Of a stretch of DNA of 64,000 bases, positions 27,879 to 37,237 are shown piece after piece (the stretch's first letter is position 1; every line of letters starts with the position of its first letter). The DNA lies in assembly GCA_031286585.1 (NCBI GenBank), contig JAITUC010000027.1:1-64000 (forward strand), given 5' to 3'. Source of the DNA: Delftia acidovorans. Lineage in GTDB: Bacteria > Pseudomonadota > Gammaproteobacteria > Burkholderiales > Burkholderiaceae_C. Under the pieces are notes generated by a model. It saw only the letters and a list, made by a program, of their open reading frames with translations. It had not been told where the DNA came from and did not search any database. Both the position numbers and the translations under genes were made by a program.

Positions 27879-29783
27879 ATGGGAATCGACTCCACCATTG
27901 TGCGTGCAGCCATACACCCGGGAATTGGTGTGGCGCGTATTGGCAATAGTCCGGATGAGTACTATGTCGGCCCCGAGCTGATGCATGTGCCGCCCATGGC
28001 GCCGGGCAGTCTGCGTGATGCGCAGGGCGCGCTCAAGCGGCAGGCTGCGCGCTTTCGCATCTACGGCTATAACGCCGCAGGCGAGGTGGTGCGTGAAATA
28101 ACGGCCGACCAGGACCAGATCGAATGGGAAGTCGAGCTGGCCAATACCAAGGCCGCCTGGTATCAATTCCAATTGGCGCTGGATGTGCCTGAAGCCGCAA
28201 CGGCCGATCCCACGATTTTGCGCAATGCCACGGTGAAGGACCGGAAAAGTCTGGCCATCCGGCCCGGAGCCCGGCGCATTGCCAAAGGCTCGGCCCCGGT
28301 GGCATTCGACAGCGGCAGTTTCTGCGGCAAGCCGGTTTATCTGGGCGAATTGCGCATTGAAAAGACGGGCCAGCTTCTCGTGCTGGGTGGCCGCGGCGTC
28401 TCTGCCTCCGTGGATGGCTCCAAGGCCACCACGTTTGCGAACAACGAGGGCTGGCATGACGATGTGGCTGACGGCCCCGTACGTGCCAAGGTCGTCGTGG
28501 CCGGCGTTTCCGTGCCGGTGGATGCGGCATGGGTCACCGTTGCGCCGCCCAACTACGGCCCGCAGATGAAGTCGGTGCGCACCATGAAGGACCTGATGGA
28601 GGATGTGTACATCCACTCGGGCATGGCCGCCTTCCCGCTGCACGTCTCCTTCAGCCGGCACATCCTGCCCATACTCCAGCGCCAGAGCAGCCTGCAGTGG
28701 GCGAACAAGGGCTTTGCATCCCAGTTCGGCTGGGGCGGGGCAGCCAGTGCGGATGACGAGGCGTGGATCGCCAGGCTCAACAGCCCGGGCACGGCCTGGG
28801 CCGAGCTGCGCCAGCAGGTGGCGAATGCCTTCCGCCGCTTTGACCGCGATGGCGCATCTCCCCAGCCCTGGCCCTGGCTGTACGGCGACGCCATGGCCGT
28901 GCCGCCCGCCGATACGCCGCGCCAGCATGCGGCGCTGACCCCCACGCAACTGAGAATGCTGGACCTGTGGGCCGGTGGCCATTTCCTCTCCGACTGGAAG
29001 CCCGGTCAGCAGTACCCTGCCCAGCTCGCCGACGTGCCGCTGCAGGAGCAGCCTGCCATGCTCGACCATGCCGCCATGGATGACTGCCTGGCCGACGCCT
29101 TCCACCCGGGCTGCGAGATCACCTGGCCCATGCGGCACGCCAGCATGTACCGGGCGCCGTTCCGCATCCGCGAGGCGGCAGTGAACCCGCCCGAGCTGCA
29201 GCTCTACGGTTCCCGGCTCACGCCCGCGGTGGCCCTGTCCGAGAGCGGGCCGCTGTATGCGCAGGTGGCCGGCGACCTCACGCGCTGGATGGCGGTCCCC
29301 TGGCAGACCGACACCGCCAGCTGCCGCAGCGGCTATTACGCCGGCTATGGCCCACGCTACGACCCCTACCTGCCCACGTTCTGGCCGGCCCGCGTGCCCA
29401 ACCAGGTGCTGACGCAGGAGGCCTATGAAAGGGTCATCGACACGGAGCTGCCGCGCGAGCAGCGCGTTGCCGCCTTCAACCGCCGCGAGTCGTGGTTCCG
29501 CACACTGGGCGAGGAAGGCTATGTGAGCGAGATCAACCGCATGATCAGCCACTTCGGTGACATGGGCGTCATCGAGAGCCGGCCCGGCGTGCGGGGCGAC
29601 AAGGACTTCCCGCCGGTGATGCAGGTGGAAAACCGCATCGCCCCGACGCCGTCGCACGTGCTGAAGGCGGCTGCGCAGCAACCGGCGGAGCAGGAGGCGC
29701 CTCCCCGCATCGAGCCCTTCGACGCAGACAACGAGCAGCAGTTGCGCGCCATGACGCAGCGCGGCCCGGTGCTGCCGCGCTGA
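27879..29783 (+). CDS. LodA-like quinoprotein amino-acid oxidase (CTQ cofactor)
   Basis: A 634-residue relative of Marinomonas LodA (L-lysine epsilon-oxidase) and GoxA (glycine oxidase). These carry a self-derived cysteine tryptophylquinone and release H2O2. It opens with the family start IHPGIGVARIGNSPDEYYVGP and includes SGSFCGKPVYLGELR. The two predicted CTQ residues are Cys412 (HPGCEITWPMRH) and Trp475 (MAVPWQTDTASC), 63 apart against 65 in LodA. There is no signal peptide. ATG 27879 lies behind gaaaggg; an in-frame TTG at 27840 is less likely. The substrate amino acid cannot be read from sequence. The LodB-like partner follows directly. Confidence 0.87.
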   Translation: MGIDSTIVRAAIHPGIGVARIGNSPDEYYVGPELMHVPPMAPGSLRDAQGALKRQAARFRIYGYNAAGEVVREITADQDQIEWEVELANTKAAWYQFQLALDVPEAATADPTILRNATVKDRKSLAIRPGARRIAKGSAPVAFDSGSFCGKPVYLGELRIEKTGQLLVLGGRGVSASVDGSKATTFANNEGWHDDVADGPVRAKVVVAGVSVPVDAAWVTVAPPNYGPQMKSVRTMKDLMEDVYIHSGMAAFPLHVSFSRHILPILQRQSSLQWANKGFASQFGWGGAASADDEAWIARLNSPGTAWAELRQQVANAFRRFDRDGASPQPWPWLYGDAMAVPPADTPRQHAALTPTQLRMLDLWAGGHFLSDWKPGQQYPAQLADVPLQEQPAMLDHAAMDDCLADAFHPGCEITWPMRHASMYRAPFRIREAAVNPPELQLYGSRLTPAVALSESGPLYAQVAGDLTRWMAVPWQTDTASCRSGYYAGYGPRYDPYLPTFWPARVPNQVLTQEAYERVIDTELPREQRVAAFNRRESWFRTLGEEGYVSEINRMISHFGDMGVIESRPGVRGDKDFPPVMQVENRIAPTPSHVLKAAAQQPAEQEAPPRIEPFDADNEQQLRAMTQRGPVLPR

Positions 29784-31040
29784 GTGCCGGCCATGCCTTC
29801 GCATGCCATGGGCGCCGCGCCGCTGCCGGATGAACTGGATGTGCTCGTCGTGGGCGCGGGGCCGGCGGGCGCGGCCGTTGCCGCGCAGCTGGCAGAGCAC
29901 TGCCGCGTGGCGCTGATAGGGCGTGCCGTGCAGGCAGGGCCTGTCATTGGCGAGACCCTGCCCGCAGCGGCGCGGGTGATTCTGTCCGACCTGGGCGTAT
30001 GGGATGCGTTCACCGCGCAGGGCCACCGGCCGGCATGGTCGCGGCGGTCATTGTGGGGAGGGCCGGAGCTCATCTTTCAGGACGCACTGTTCGATCCGCA
30101 TGGCGCGGGCTGGCACCTGGATCGCAAACGCTTCGACGCCATGCTGCTGGAGGCTGCGCGCAGCCGTGGCGTGCCTTGCCTGGTGCCCGCCACGCTGCGC
30201 AGCCTGCAGCGCCAGCCGCCAGGCGCGCCCATGCGCTGGCGCTGCCTGATCGACAGGGCGCAGGGCGACGCGGCGCGCGGCCCGTTGGAGCTGTCCTGCC
30301 GCATCGTGGTCGATGCCACGGGCCGCGCGGCCCGCGTGGCCCGGCAGGCGGGCGCCCAGGTCCACCGTGACGGCCGCCTGGTCTGCTTTCACGCCTGGGT
30401 GGAGCCGCCATCGCATGAGCATGCAGGCACCACGATGATCGAGTCGGACGCCGAAGGCTGGTGGTACAGCGCCGACCTGCCCGATGGCAGTTGCGTGATT
30501 GCCTGGCAGACCGACATCGATCTGCCCGAAGCCCGTCGCCTGCGCAGCACGGCCCATCTGTTGGACCTGGCGGATCACACGGCCCTGGTGAGCGCGCGCA
30601 GCAGGGGCAGCCGGGTGCTGGAGCCGCTGCGCGTGGCCGCCGCCCACGAACAATGGCTCGATGCAGCCAGCGGGCCGGACTGGCTGGCCGTTGGCGATGC
30701 AGGCCTGTCCTTCGATCCCCTGGCATCGCAGGGTCTGCTCAACAGCCTGGTCACGGGTGGCGAGGCCGCCAAGGCCGTGCGCCGCAGCCTGGCGGGCGAT
30801 GCCGATGCGCTGCCGTCCTGGAATGCGTGGATCGGCACGATACGTGCCGCGTACCGCACCCATCACCAGCACTACTACGCGCTGGAGCAGCGCTGGGCGG
30901 GCGAGCCGTTCTGGACCCGCCGCCAGCAGATGCCCGCAGGGCACGATCTGGCCTTGCCCGGGCCAGGTGCAGGTGTTATTGCCGCTCCAGCTTCGCCGTC
31001 TGCACGATCGCGTTCCAGCGCTGGTACTCGGCCCGCGTGA
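29784..31040 (+). CDS. LodB-like FAD-dependent maturation flavoprotein
   Basis: A 418-residue flavoprotein of the tryptophan-halogenase/GG-reductase type that in lod systems is needed to generate the quinone cofactor of LodA. The FAD-binding start is DVLVVGAGPAGAAVAAQL; then GETLPAAARVILSDLGVWD, RIVVDATGRAARVAR and DWLAVGDAGLSFDPLASQGL. GTG 29784 directly abuts the lodA-like stop; ATG 29793 is the alternative. Its last 65 bp overlap the convergent Bug gene. The final roughly 20 residues are low complexity and read through that gene's 3' end, so the natural C-terminus may have been altered. Confidence 0.85.
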   Translation: MPAMPSHAMGAAPLPDELDVLVVGAGPAGAAVAAQLAEHCRVALIGRAVQAGPVIGETLPAAARVILSDLGVWDAFTAQGHRPAWSRRSLWGGPELIFQDALFDPHGAGWHLDRKRFDAMLLEAARSRGVPCLVPATLRSLQRQPPGAPMRWRCLIDRAQGDAARGPLELSCRIVVDATGRAARVARQAGAQVHRDGRLVCFHAWVEPPSHEHAGTTMIESDAEGWWYSADLPDGSCVIAWQTDIDLPEARRLRSTAHLLDLADHTALVSARSRGSRVLEPLRVAAAHEQWLDAASGPDWLAVGDAGLSFDPLASQGLLNSLVTGGEAAKAVRRSLAGDADALPSWNAWIGTIRAAYRTHHQHYYALEQRWAGEPFWTRRQQMPAGHDLALPGPGAGVIAAPASPSARSRSSAGTRPA

Positions 31041-31971
31041 ATTCGCGGAAGGCCTTGGAGTCTAGCAGGCGCACTTCGCCGCCCAGTGCCGTCACCTTGG
31101 ACTTGAAGTCGGCATGGCCCGCCACCTTGAGCGTGGCCTCTTCCAGGCGCTTGACGATGGCGGCCGGTGTGCCCTTGGGTGCCAGCACGCCGTTCCAGGT
31201 GCCGGTCACGAAGGTGGGGTAGCCGCTTTCCCTCATGGTCGGCACATCGGGCAGGGCGGGCAGGCGCTGCTCCGAGGTCACGGCCAGGGCCTTGAGCTTG
31301 CCGGACTGCACAAAGGGCAGGGCGGGCGTCACGTTCTCGAAGATGAAATCGATCTGGCCGCCCAGCAGGTCGGTCAGGGCCGGCGCGCTGCCCTTGTAGG
31401 GCACATGCACCATGTCCAGCTGGGTGGCGCTCTTGAACAGTTCGCCCGACAGGTGGATCGTGGAGCCGCTGCCCGGCGAGCCATAGCTCATGCCCGTCTT
31501 CTGTGCGGCGGCCCGCGCCACCAGGTCCTTCACCGTCCTGGCGGGCGTGCGCGTCTCGTTGACGACCAGCACATTGGGAATGGTGGTCACCAGGGCCACG
31601 TACTCGAAATCGCCCAGGTTCTTCTCGCTGAGGTTCTTGTACAGGCTCTGGTTGATGGCCTGCGTGCCGGCCGTGCCGAACAGCAGCGTGTAGCCATCAT
31701 TGGCCGCCGAAGCCACGCGGCTGGCGCCTATGGAGCCGTTGGCGCCGGAGATGTTTTCCACGATCACGGGCTGGCCCAGCGATTCGGACAGTCCCTGCGC
31801 CACCATGCGCGCCAGTACATCGGTATTGCCGCCAGGGGCGAAGGGCACGACCAGCTTGACGGGCCGGGTGGGATAGGCATCCGCCCAGGCCTGGGGCAGG
31901 GGCAGCAGCGTAGTGGCGCCAAGCAGCGCGGCAGCGCGCAGGAATTGCTTGCGTGAAAGGGTGCGGGGCAT
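30976..31971 (-). CDS. Bug-family periplasmic solute receptor
   Basis: A 331-residue receptor with the export signal TLSRKQFLRAAALLGATTLL (an RK variant of a twin-arginine motif) and cleavage near AWADAYP. Bug motifs: PVKLVVPFAPGGNTDVLAR, QPVIVENISGANGSIGA, DGYTLLFGTAG, MVHVPYKGSAPALTDLLGGQ and TWNGVLAPKGTP. RBS aggaga precedes ATG 31971. Its 3' end overlaps the lodB-like gene by 65 bp. No linked transporter or catabolic gene reveals its ligand. Confidence 0.92.
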   Translation of the reverse strand: MPRTLSRKQFLRAAALLGATTLLPLPQAWADAYPTRPVKLVVPFAPGGNTDVLARMVAQGLSESLGQPVIVENISGANGSIGASRVASAANDGYTLLFGTAGTQAINQSLYKNLSEKNLGDFEYVALVTTIPNVLVVNETRTPARTVKDLVARAAAQKTGMSYGSPGSGSTIHLSGELFKSATQLDMVHVPYKGSAPALTDLLGGQIDFIFENVTPALPFVQSGKLKALAVTSEQRLPALPDVPTMRESGYPTFVTGTWNGVLAPKGTPAAIVKRLEEATLKVAGHADFKSKVTALGGEVRLLDSKAFREFTRAEYQRWNAIVQTAKLERQ

Positions 31972-32322
31972 GGGGGATGTCTCCTGGTCGGTGTTTTTGG
32001 GGCGCAGCGGCCTTGGGCGGCAGCGGATTTTCAGGCGCCCCATGCTGGGCGGTGGCCGTCTTGACGTCAATCAATGTTTTGGCAGGACGTCATGTCGTGG
32101 GCGAATGACCTGTTCGGCCTTGCCCTGGACCCGCGTTCATGGGCCATCGATTTCACCGGCGTTGCGCCGACCCATTGGCCCACACGCCCCCCCCCGCCCC
32201 AGCGATCGGGGGGCGTCGCGCAGACCAGGCCAGGGGTGGTCCTGGGCCCCTGGTCACCAAGTTCAGTGCATCTGGAAGCCGTGGAGACGCTGCACCTGCC
32301 GCTGATGTCGGCCAGCGCGATT
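31972..32322. other. Gene-free gap between the Bug gene and the aminotransferase gene
   Basis: 351 bp with no convincing gene. It holds a 10-bp palindrome TTGACGTCAA (32061-32070) and a GC-rich inverted repeat with 9-bp arms acgcccccc / ggggggcgt (32184-32216) that could end transcription of the leftward aminotransferase gene, though no T-tract follows. Confidence 0.6.
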
Positions 32323-33489
<1,167 letters not shown>

Positions 33490-33547
33490 GGCGGAGGCTG
33501 CGGAAAGCGGGAACGGGCCCGCGCTGCGGGCCCGGTGGGGCGGAGGA

Positions 33548-34489
33548 TCAGAGTTCGTAGTCGTGCACGTGGCCGCTCATGGCGCGCATGATCAGGTCGC
33601 GCGTCAGGCGGTCGCTGAGCAGTTCGGCGAATCGGTAGACGAAGTTGCGCAGATAGGCGCCGCGCTTGATGGCCACGCGCGCCACGCTCTGGCCGAACAG
33701 ATGGCCCATGGGGCGCACCACGAGGTCATTGACCGGATCTTCGCGCATGGCCATCTCGGCCACGATGCCGATGCCCAGGCCCAGGCGTACATAGGTCTTG
33801 ATCACGTCGGAGTCGATGGCCTCCAGCACGATGCGCGGGCGCAGCCGGCGCGTGGCGAAGGCCTGGTCGATCTTGCCGCGCCCGGTGAACGAGGGGTGGT
33901 AGGTGATCAGCGATTCATGGGCGATGTCGTCCAGCGTGATGCGCTCTTTCTGCGCCAGCGGATGGCCCGTGGGCATGACCAGCACATGCTGCCATTCGTA
34001 GCAGGGCAGGGTGACGAGATCAGGGTAGTCGGCCAGGGACTCGGTGGCCATGCCGATGTCGGCCACCTCGTCGATGACCATGCGCGCCACCTCGGCCGGC
34101 GTGGCCTGGTGCAGGCTGATGGTGACCTTGGGGTACAGGTCGCGCAGCCGTGCCACGGCAGGCGGCAGCACGTAGCGGGCCTGGGTGTGGGTGGTGGCAA
34201 TCGACAGCGTGCCGCTGTCCTGGGCGCTGTACTGCTCGCCGATGCGCTTGAGGTTGCCGATCTCGCGCATGATGAGTTCGATGCTCTTGAGCACCTCCAG
34301 GCCGGGTTCGGTGATGCGCTTGAGGCGCTTGCCGTGGCGCGCGAAGATGTCGATGCCCAGCTCCTCCTCCAGCTCGATGATGGCCTTGGAGACGCCGGGC
34401 TGCGAGGTGTGCAGGGCCTTGGCCGCCTCGGTGAGGTTGAGGTTGCGGCGCGCCGCTTCTTGGACGAATCGGAATTGGTGCAGGTTCAT
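33548..34489 (-). CDS. cysB: CysB-like LysR regulator of sulfur assimilation
   Basis: A 313-residue LysR protein of the CysB/Cbl group. HTH MNLHQFRFVQEAARRNLNLT, then LHTSQPGVSKAIIELEEELG. The effector domain has the CysB-specific TTHTQARYVLPPAV, ATESLADYPDLVTLPCYEW, LITYHPSFTGRGKID and LEAIDSDVIKTYVRLGLGIG. CysB activates sulfate uptake and reduction in response to N-acetylserine. ATG 34489 is chosen; 13 upstream in-frame residues lack family likeness. A sirohydrochlorin chelatase gene lies just upstream on the same strand. Confidence 0.9.
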   Translation of the reverse strand: MNLHQFRFVQEAARRNLNLTEAAKALHTSQPGVSKAIIELEEELGIDIFARHGKRLKRITEPGLEVLKSIELIMREIGNLKRIGEQYSAQDSGTLSIATTHTQARYVLPPAVARLRDLYPKVTISLHQATPAEVARMVIDEVADIGMATESLADYPDLVTLPCYEWQHVLVMPTGHPLAQKERITLDDIAHESLITYHPSFTGRGKIDQAFATRRLRPRIVLEAIDSDVIKTYVRLGLGIGIVAEMAMREDPVNDLVVRPMGHLFGQSVARVAIKRGAYLRNFVYRFAELLSDRLTRDLIMRAMSGHVHDYEL

Positions 34490-34553
34490 GGCGGTGACAG
34501 CTGGGTGCAGCGCGCCATTATGCTGCATTTATATAAAGAAGCGATTCCTTATT

Positions 34554-34967
34554 TCAGCTTCCTGACCTGCCGGAAGGCCCTGCGGCTCCCAGCGCCAGCT
34601 CTGCCAGCAGGGCCGTGACACGTGGATGCTCGCCCACAGCCGGCTCCAGTTCCACGGCCACCTGCGGGTGGGTGGCGCGGATCTCCTGCACCAGCTTCGG
34701 TATGTCCTCGCGGGCATGCTTGCCGGTGCCCAGGAACAGGGGCAGCACGGTGATGCGCGTGGCGCCCGCCTCGACCAGCCCGCGCGCGGCGGTGGGCAGG
34801 TCAGGTGCGCAGGCTTCCAGGTAGGCGCATTCAGCCAGGCAATCGGGCCGTGTTTGCCGGACGGCGCCGAGCACGGCCTCGATGGGCTGGCGCCACAGGG
34901 CATCGCGGGAGCCGTGTGCCAGCAGGATCAGGCCGGCCCTGCCGGCCGCTGTTGTGTCGTTTTGCAT
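34554..34967 (-). CDS. cbiX: CbiX-type sirohydrochlorin chelatase (short form)
   Basis: A 137-residue single-domain class II chelatase of the CbiXS/SirB type. It inserts Co or Fe into sirohydrochlorin. Catalytic His in LILLAHGSRDALW (about residue 18); second His region ITVLPLFLGTGKHAREDIP. Next to cysB, the likely job is Fe insertion for sirohaem of sulfite reductase rather than cobalamin synthesis, since no cob genes are present. It is 10 bp from lptG on the same strand. Confidence 0.88.
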   Translation of the reverse strand: MQNDTTAAGRAGLILLAHGSRDALWRQPIEAVLGAVRQTRPDCLAECAYLEACAPDLPTAARGLVEAGATRITVLPLFLGTGKHAREDIPKLVQEIRATHPQVAVELEPAVGEHPRVTALLAELALGAAGPSGRSGS

Positions 34968-34977
34968 GGCAACGGAC

Positions 34978-36087
34978 CTAGCGGCGCAGCACCAGCCAGG
35001 TGAAGGCGGTCAATGAAAGAAGGCTGTAGAGCAGGCCCGGCGCCGCTGCGGTCAGCCAGGGCGACCAGGTCTGCAGCGTGCCGATGTAGCCGAACACGTT
35101 GTTCAGCAGGAAGAAGCTGATGCCGGCCATGACACCGCCGAACACATAGGCCGCGATGCCCCCCGAGCGGAAGTGCAGATACGCAAAGGGCAGGGCCAGC
35201 ACCACCATCACCAGGCAACTCATGGGGTAGAAGACCTTGCGCCAGAACTCGATCTCGTACTTCTGCGCGGCCTGCCCGTTGGCCTCCAGGTGGCGCACGT
35301 ACTGGAACAGCGAGATGGTGGACATGCGGTCAGGCTTGAGCAGCGCTGCCGAGACCATTTCGGCGCTGATGCCGGTCTTCCAGACCAGGTTGTCCTCCTT
35401 CTCGCGCAGCAGCACCATGCCACCGTCGGCCTTGGCCGTCAGACGGCTGGACTCAACGCCCTGGAGCGTCCAGGATTCGCCATCCTCGCTGACCTGCGCC
35501 GCCTGCGCATGGATCTGGGCCGAAATGCGCCCCTGGCCGTCAAAGTCGAAGATGCGCACATTGGAGAAATCACCGGGTCCGCGGATGGCACGCACATTGA
35601 TGGCGATGGAATGGTCGCCCTGGCGTTCCTTGAGCCAGGCACCCGTGGCACCGCGCGACAGCTGGGCCAGATGGATGGCGCGGATGTTCTGGCCCGCGTT
35701 CTCGGCCGCCGGCGCCAGGTAGTCGCCCGTGCCGAAGGTGGCCAGCACAAAGCCCAGGCCCAGCACCATCAGCGTGCGCAACGCCAGCCAGGGGCCCATG
35801 CCGCTGGTGCGCATGATGGTGAATTCCGAGCTCTGGGCAAAGCGCGCCATCACGTAGATGGTGCCGATCAGCACGGTGATGGGCATCAGCTCGTACAGGT
35901 GGCTGGGAATGCGCAGCACCACGAAGATCAGGGCGTGCGTGATCTGGTAGCCGTTGTCGCCGCCGCGCCCGACCCAGCGCAGCTCATCGACCAGATCGAA
36001 GAAGAAGAACAGCGCCAGGAAGGCCAGCGTCACATAGCTGACGGCCGCGATGATGTCGCGGTACAGCAGGTTTCTCAGAACTTTCAT
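34978..36087 (-). CDS. lptG: LPS export permease LptG
   Basis: Inner-membrane permease of the LptB2FG ABC exporter, which extracts LPS from the membrane. 369 residues: membrane segments near the N-terminus (IIAAVSYVTLAFLALFFFFD), helices around 55-120, a periplasmic beta-jellyroll in the middle, and three C-terminal helices ending in AFTWLVLRR. Start ATG 36087 overlaps the lptF stop (TGATG), so the pair is translationally coupled. Confidence 0.94.
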   Translation of the reverse strand: MKVLRNLLYRDIIAAVSYVTLAFLALFFFFDLVDELRWVGRGGDNGYQITHALIFVVLRIPSHLYELMPITVLIGTIYVMARFAQSSEFTIMRTSGMGPWLALRTLMVLGLGFVLATFGTGDYLAPAAENAGQNIRAIHLAQLSRGATGAWLKERQGDHSIAINVRAIRGPGDFSNVRIFDFDGQGRISAQIHAQAAQVSEDGESWTLQGVESSRLTAKADGGMVLLREKEDNLVWKTGISAEMVSAALLKPDRMSTISLFQYVRHLEANGQAAQKYEIEFWRKVFYPMSCLVMVVLALPFAYLHFRSGGIAAYVFGGVMAGISFFLLNNVFGYIGTLQTWSPWLTAAAPGLLYSLLSLTAFTWLVLRR

Positions 36088-37214
36088 CAGGGCACCGCCT
36101 TTGCGTCGTCCAGGGCAGTCGGCTTGCAGGGCCTGCGCCACAGGTCGCGCGGCGACCAGCGCTTGTGCCGGGCCAGCAGCGCCAGCAGTGCCAGCAGCAA
36201 TGTCCCACCGTGCAGCAGTGCCGTCATGGCGGGCATGCTCAGCTTGCCCGAGGCCACCCAGTTCTCGCCCAGCGTCATCAGGTTGTAGTACACGATGAAG
36301 GCGAACAGCGCGAGCATGAGGCTGCCGCTGCCGCCAGCGCGCGGGTTCACGCTGGCCACGGCCAGGCCCAGGATCACGAAGTTCAGCGCCGCCAGCGGCA
36401 GGCCTATGCGCCAGCCCAATTCGGCGCGGTAGATGGGTTCGGTGCGCGGCAGCAGCTCATGCGTATAGGTGCTGCGCGCGGCCATTTCCTCGGCAGCCGC
36501 CAGATTGCTGCCGCTGCCGATCTGCGTGCCGTACTCCTTGAACTCGCTGATCTTCACCGAGCCGTCGCTGGTCTGCGTCTCCATGCGCTGGCCATCGGTG
36601 AGCACGGCCATGCGCTCGCCCTTGATCACTTCCAGCCGCGCGCCGCGCGCCGAGGTCACGGACTCGCGCCCGCGCTCATTGGCCACGATGAACACATTGT
36701 TGGCGGCGGTGGCGCTGGGCACGTCCTTGTCGATGAAGAACACGCGCGACCCGCCCGCAGACTCCTGGAACTCGCCTGGGGCGATGCGGTCGATGTCGCT
36801 GCGTTGCTCGAACTGGGTCTTGATCTGCTCGATCTGCTGGTTGGCCCAGGGCAGGATGCCCAGGCCCAGCACGGTGATCACCGCCAGCACCGGCCAGGCA
36901 AAGCGCAGCAGCGGGCGCAGCAGGCTGGCCAGCCCCTGGCCTGCAGCGAACCAGATCACCATCTCGCTGTCGCGGTACATGCGCGACAGCGAGCCGACCA
37001 CGGCCACGAAAAGTCCCAGGCCCAAAATCGTGGGCAACTGGCCAAGCACCGTGTATCCCATGACCAGCAGAACGTCGGAAGGGCTGACATTGCCCTTGTA
37101 GGCCTGGCCCAGCGTGCGGATCAGCATCATGGTCATGACGACCGTGATCAGCACCACGACCGTGGCACCGAAGCTGCGGGCCAGCTCTTTGCGTATGGAT
37201 GAATCGAATAACAT
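36087..37214 (-). CDS. lptF: LPS export permease LptF
   Basis: Partner of LptG in the LPS exporter. 375 residues with the same topology: N-terminal helices (FGATVVVLITVVMTMMLIRT; LGQLPTILGLGLFVAVVGSL), periplasmic domain, then C-terminal helices (LALFAFIVYYNLMTLGENWV). MLFDSSIRKELARSFGAT is the family start. It is divergent from pepA with only 23 bp between start codons, so promoter elements must extend into coding sequence. This lptFG/pepA layout is conserved in proteobacteria. Confidence 0.94.
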   Translation of the reverse strand: MLFDSSIRKELARSFGATVVVLITVVMTMMLIRTLGQAYKGNVSPSDVLLVMGYTVLGQLPTILGLGLFVAVVGSLSRMYRDSEMVIWFAAGQGLASLLRPLLRFAWPVLAVITVLGLGILPWANQQIEQIKTQFEQRSDIDRIAPGEFQESAGGSRVFFIDKDVPSATAANNVFIVANERGRESVTSARGARLEVIKGERMAVLTDGQRMETQTSDGSVKISEFKEYGTQIGSGSNLAAAEEMAARSTYTHELLPRTEPIYRAELGWRIGLPLAALNFVILGLAVASVNPRAGGSGSLMLALFAFIVYYNLMTLGENWVASGKLSMPAMTALLHGGTLLLALLALLARHKRWSPRDLWRRPCKPTALDDAKAVP

Positions 37215-37237
37215 TGGCTGAAAGGAAAACGCCGATT

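Noticed and set aside
31041..31956. Plus-strand open frame at 31114-31956
   Set aside because: Antisense to a Bug receptor with full family motifs.
32184..32216. Rho-independent terminator after the aminotransferase gene
   Set aside because: A GC-rich 9-bp dyad is present, but no T-tract follows on the relevant strand, so only a hairpin is reported.
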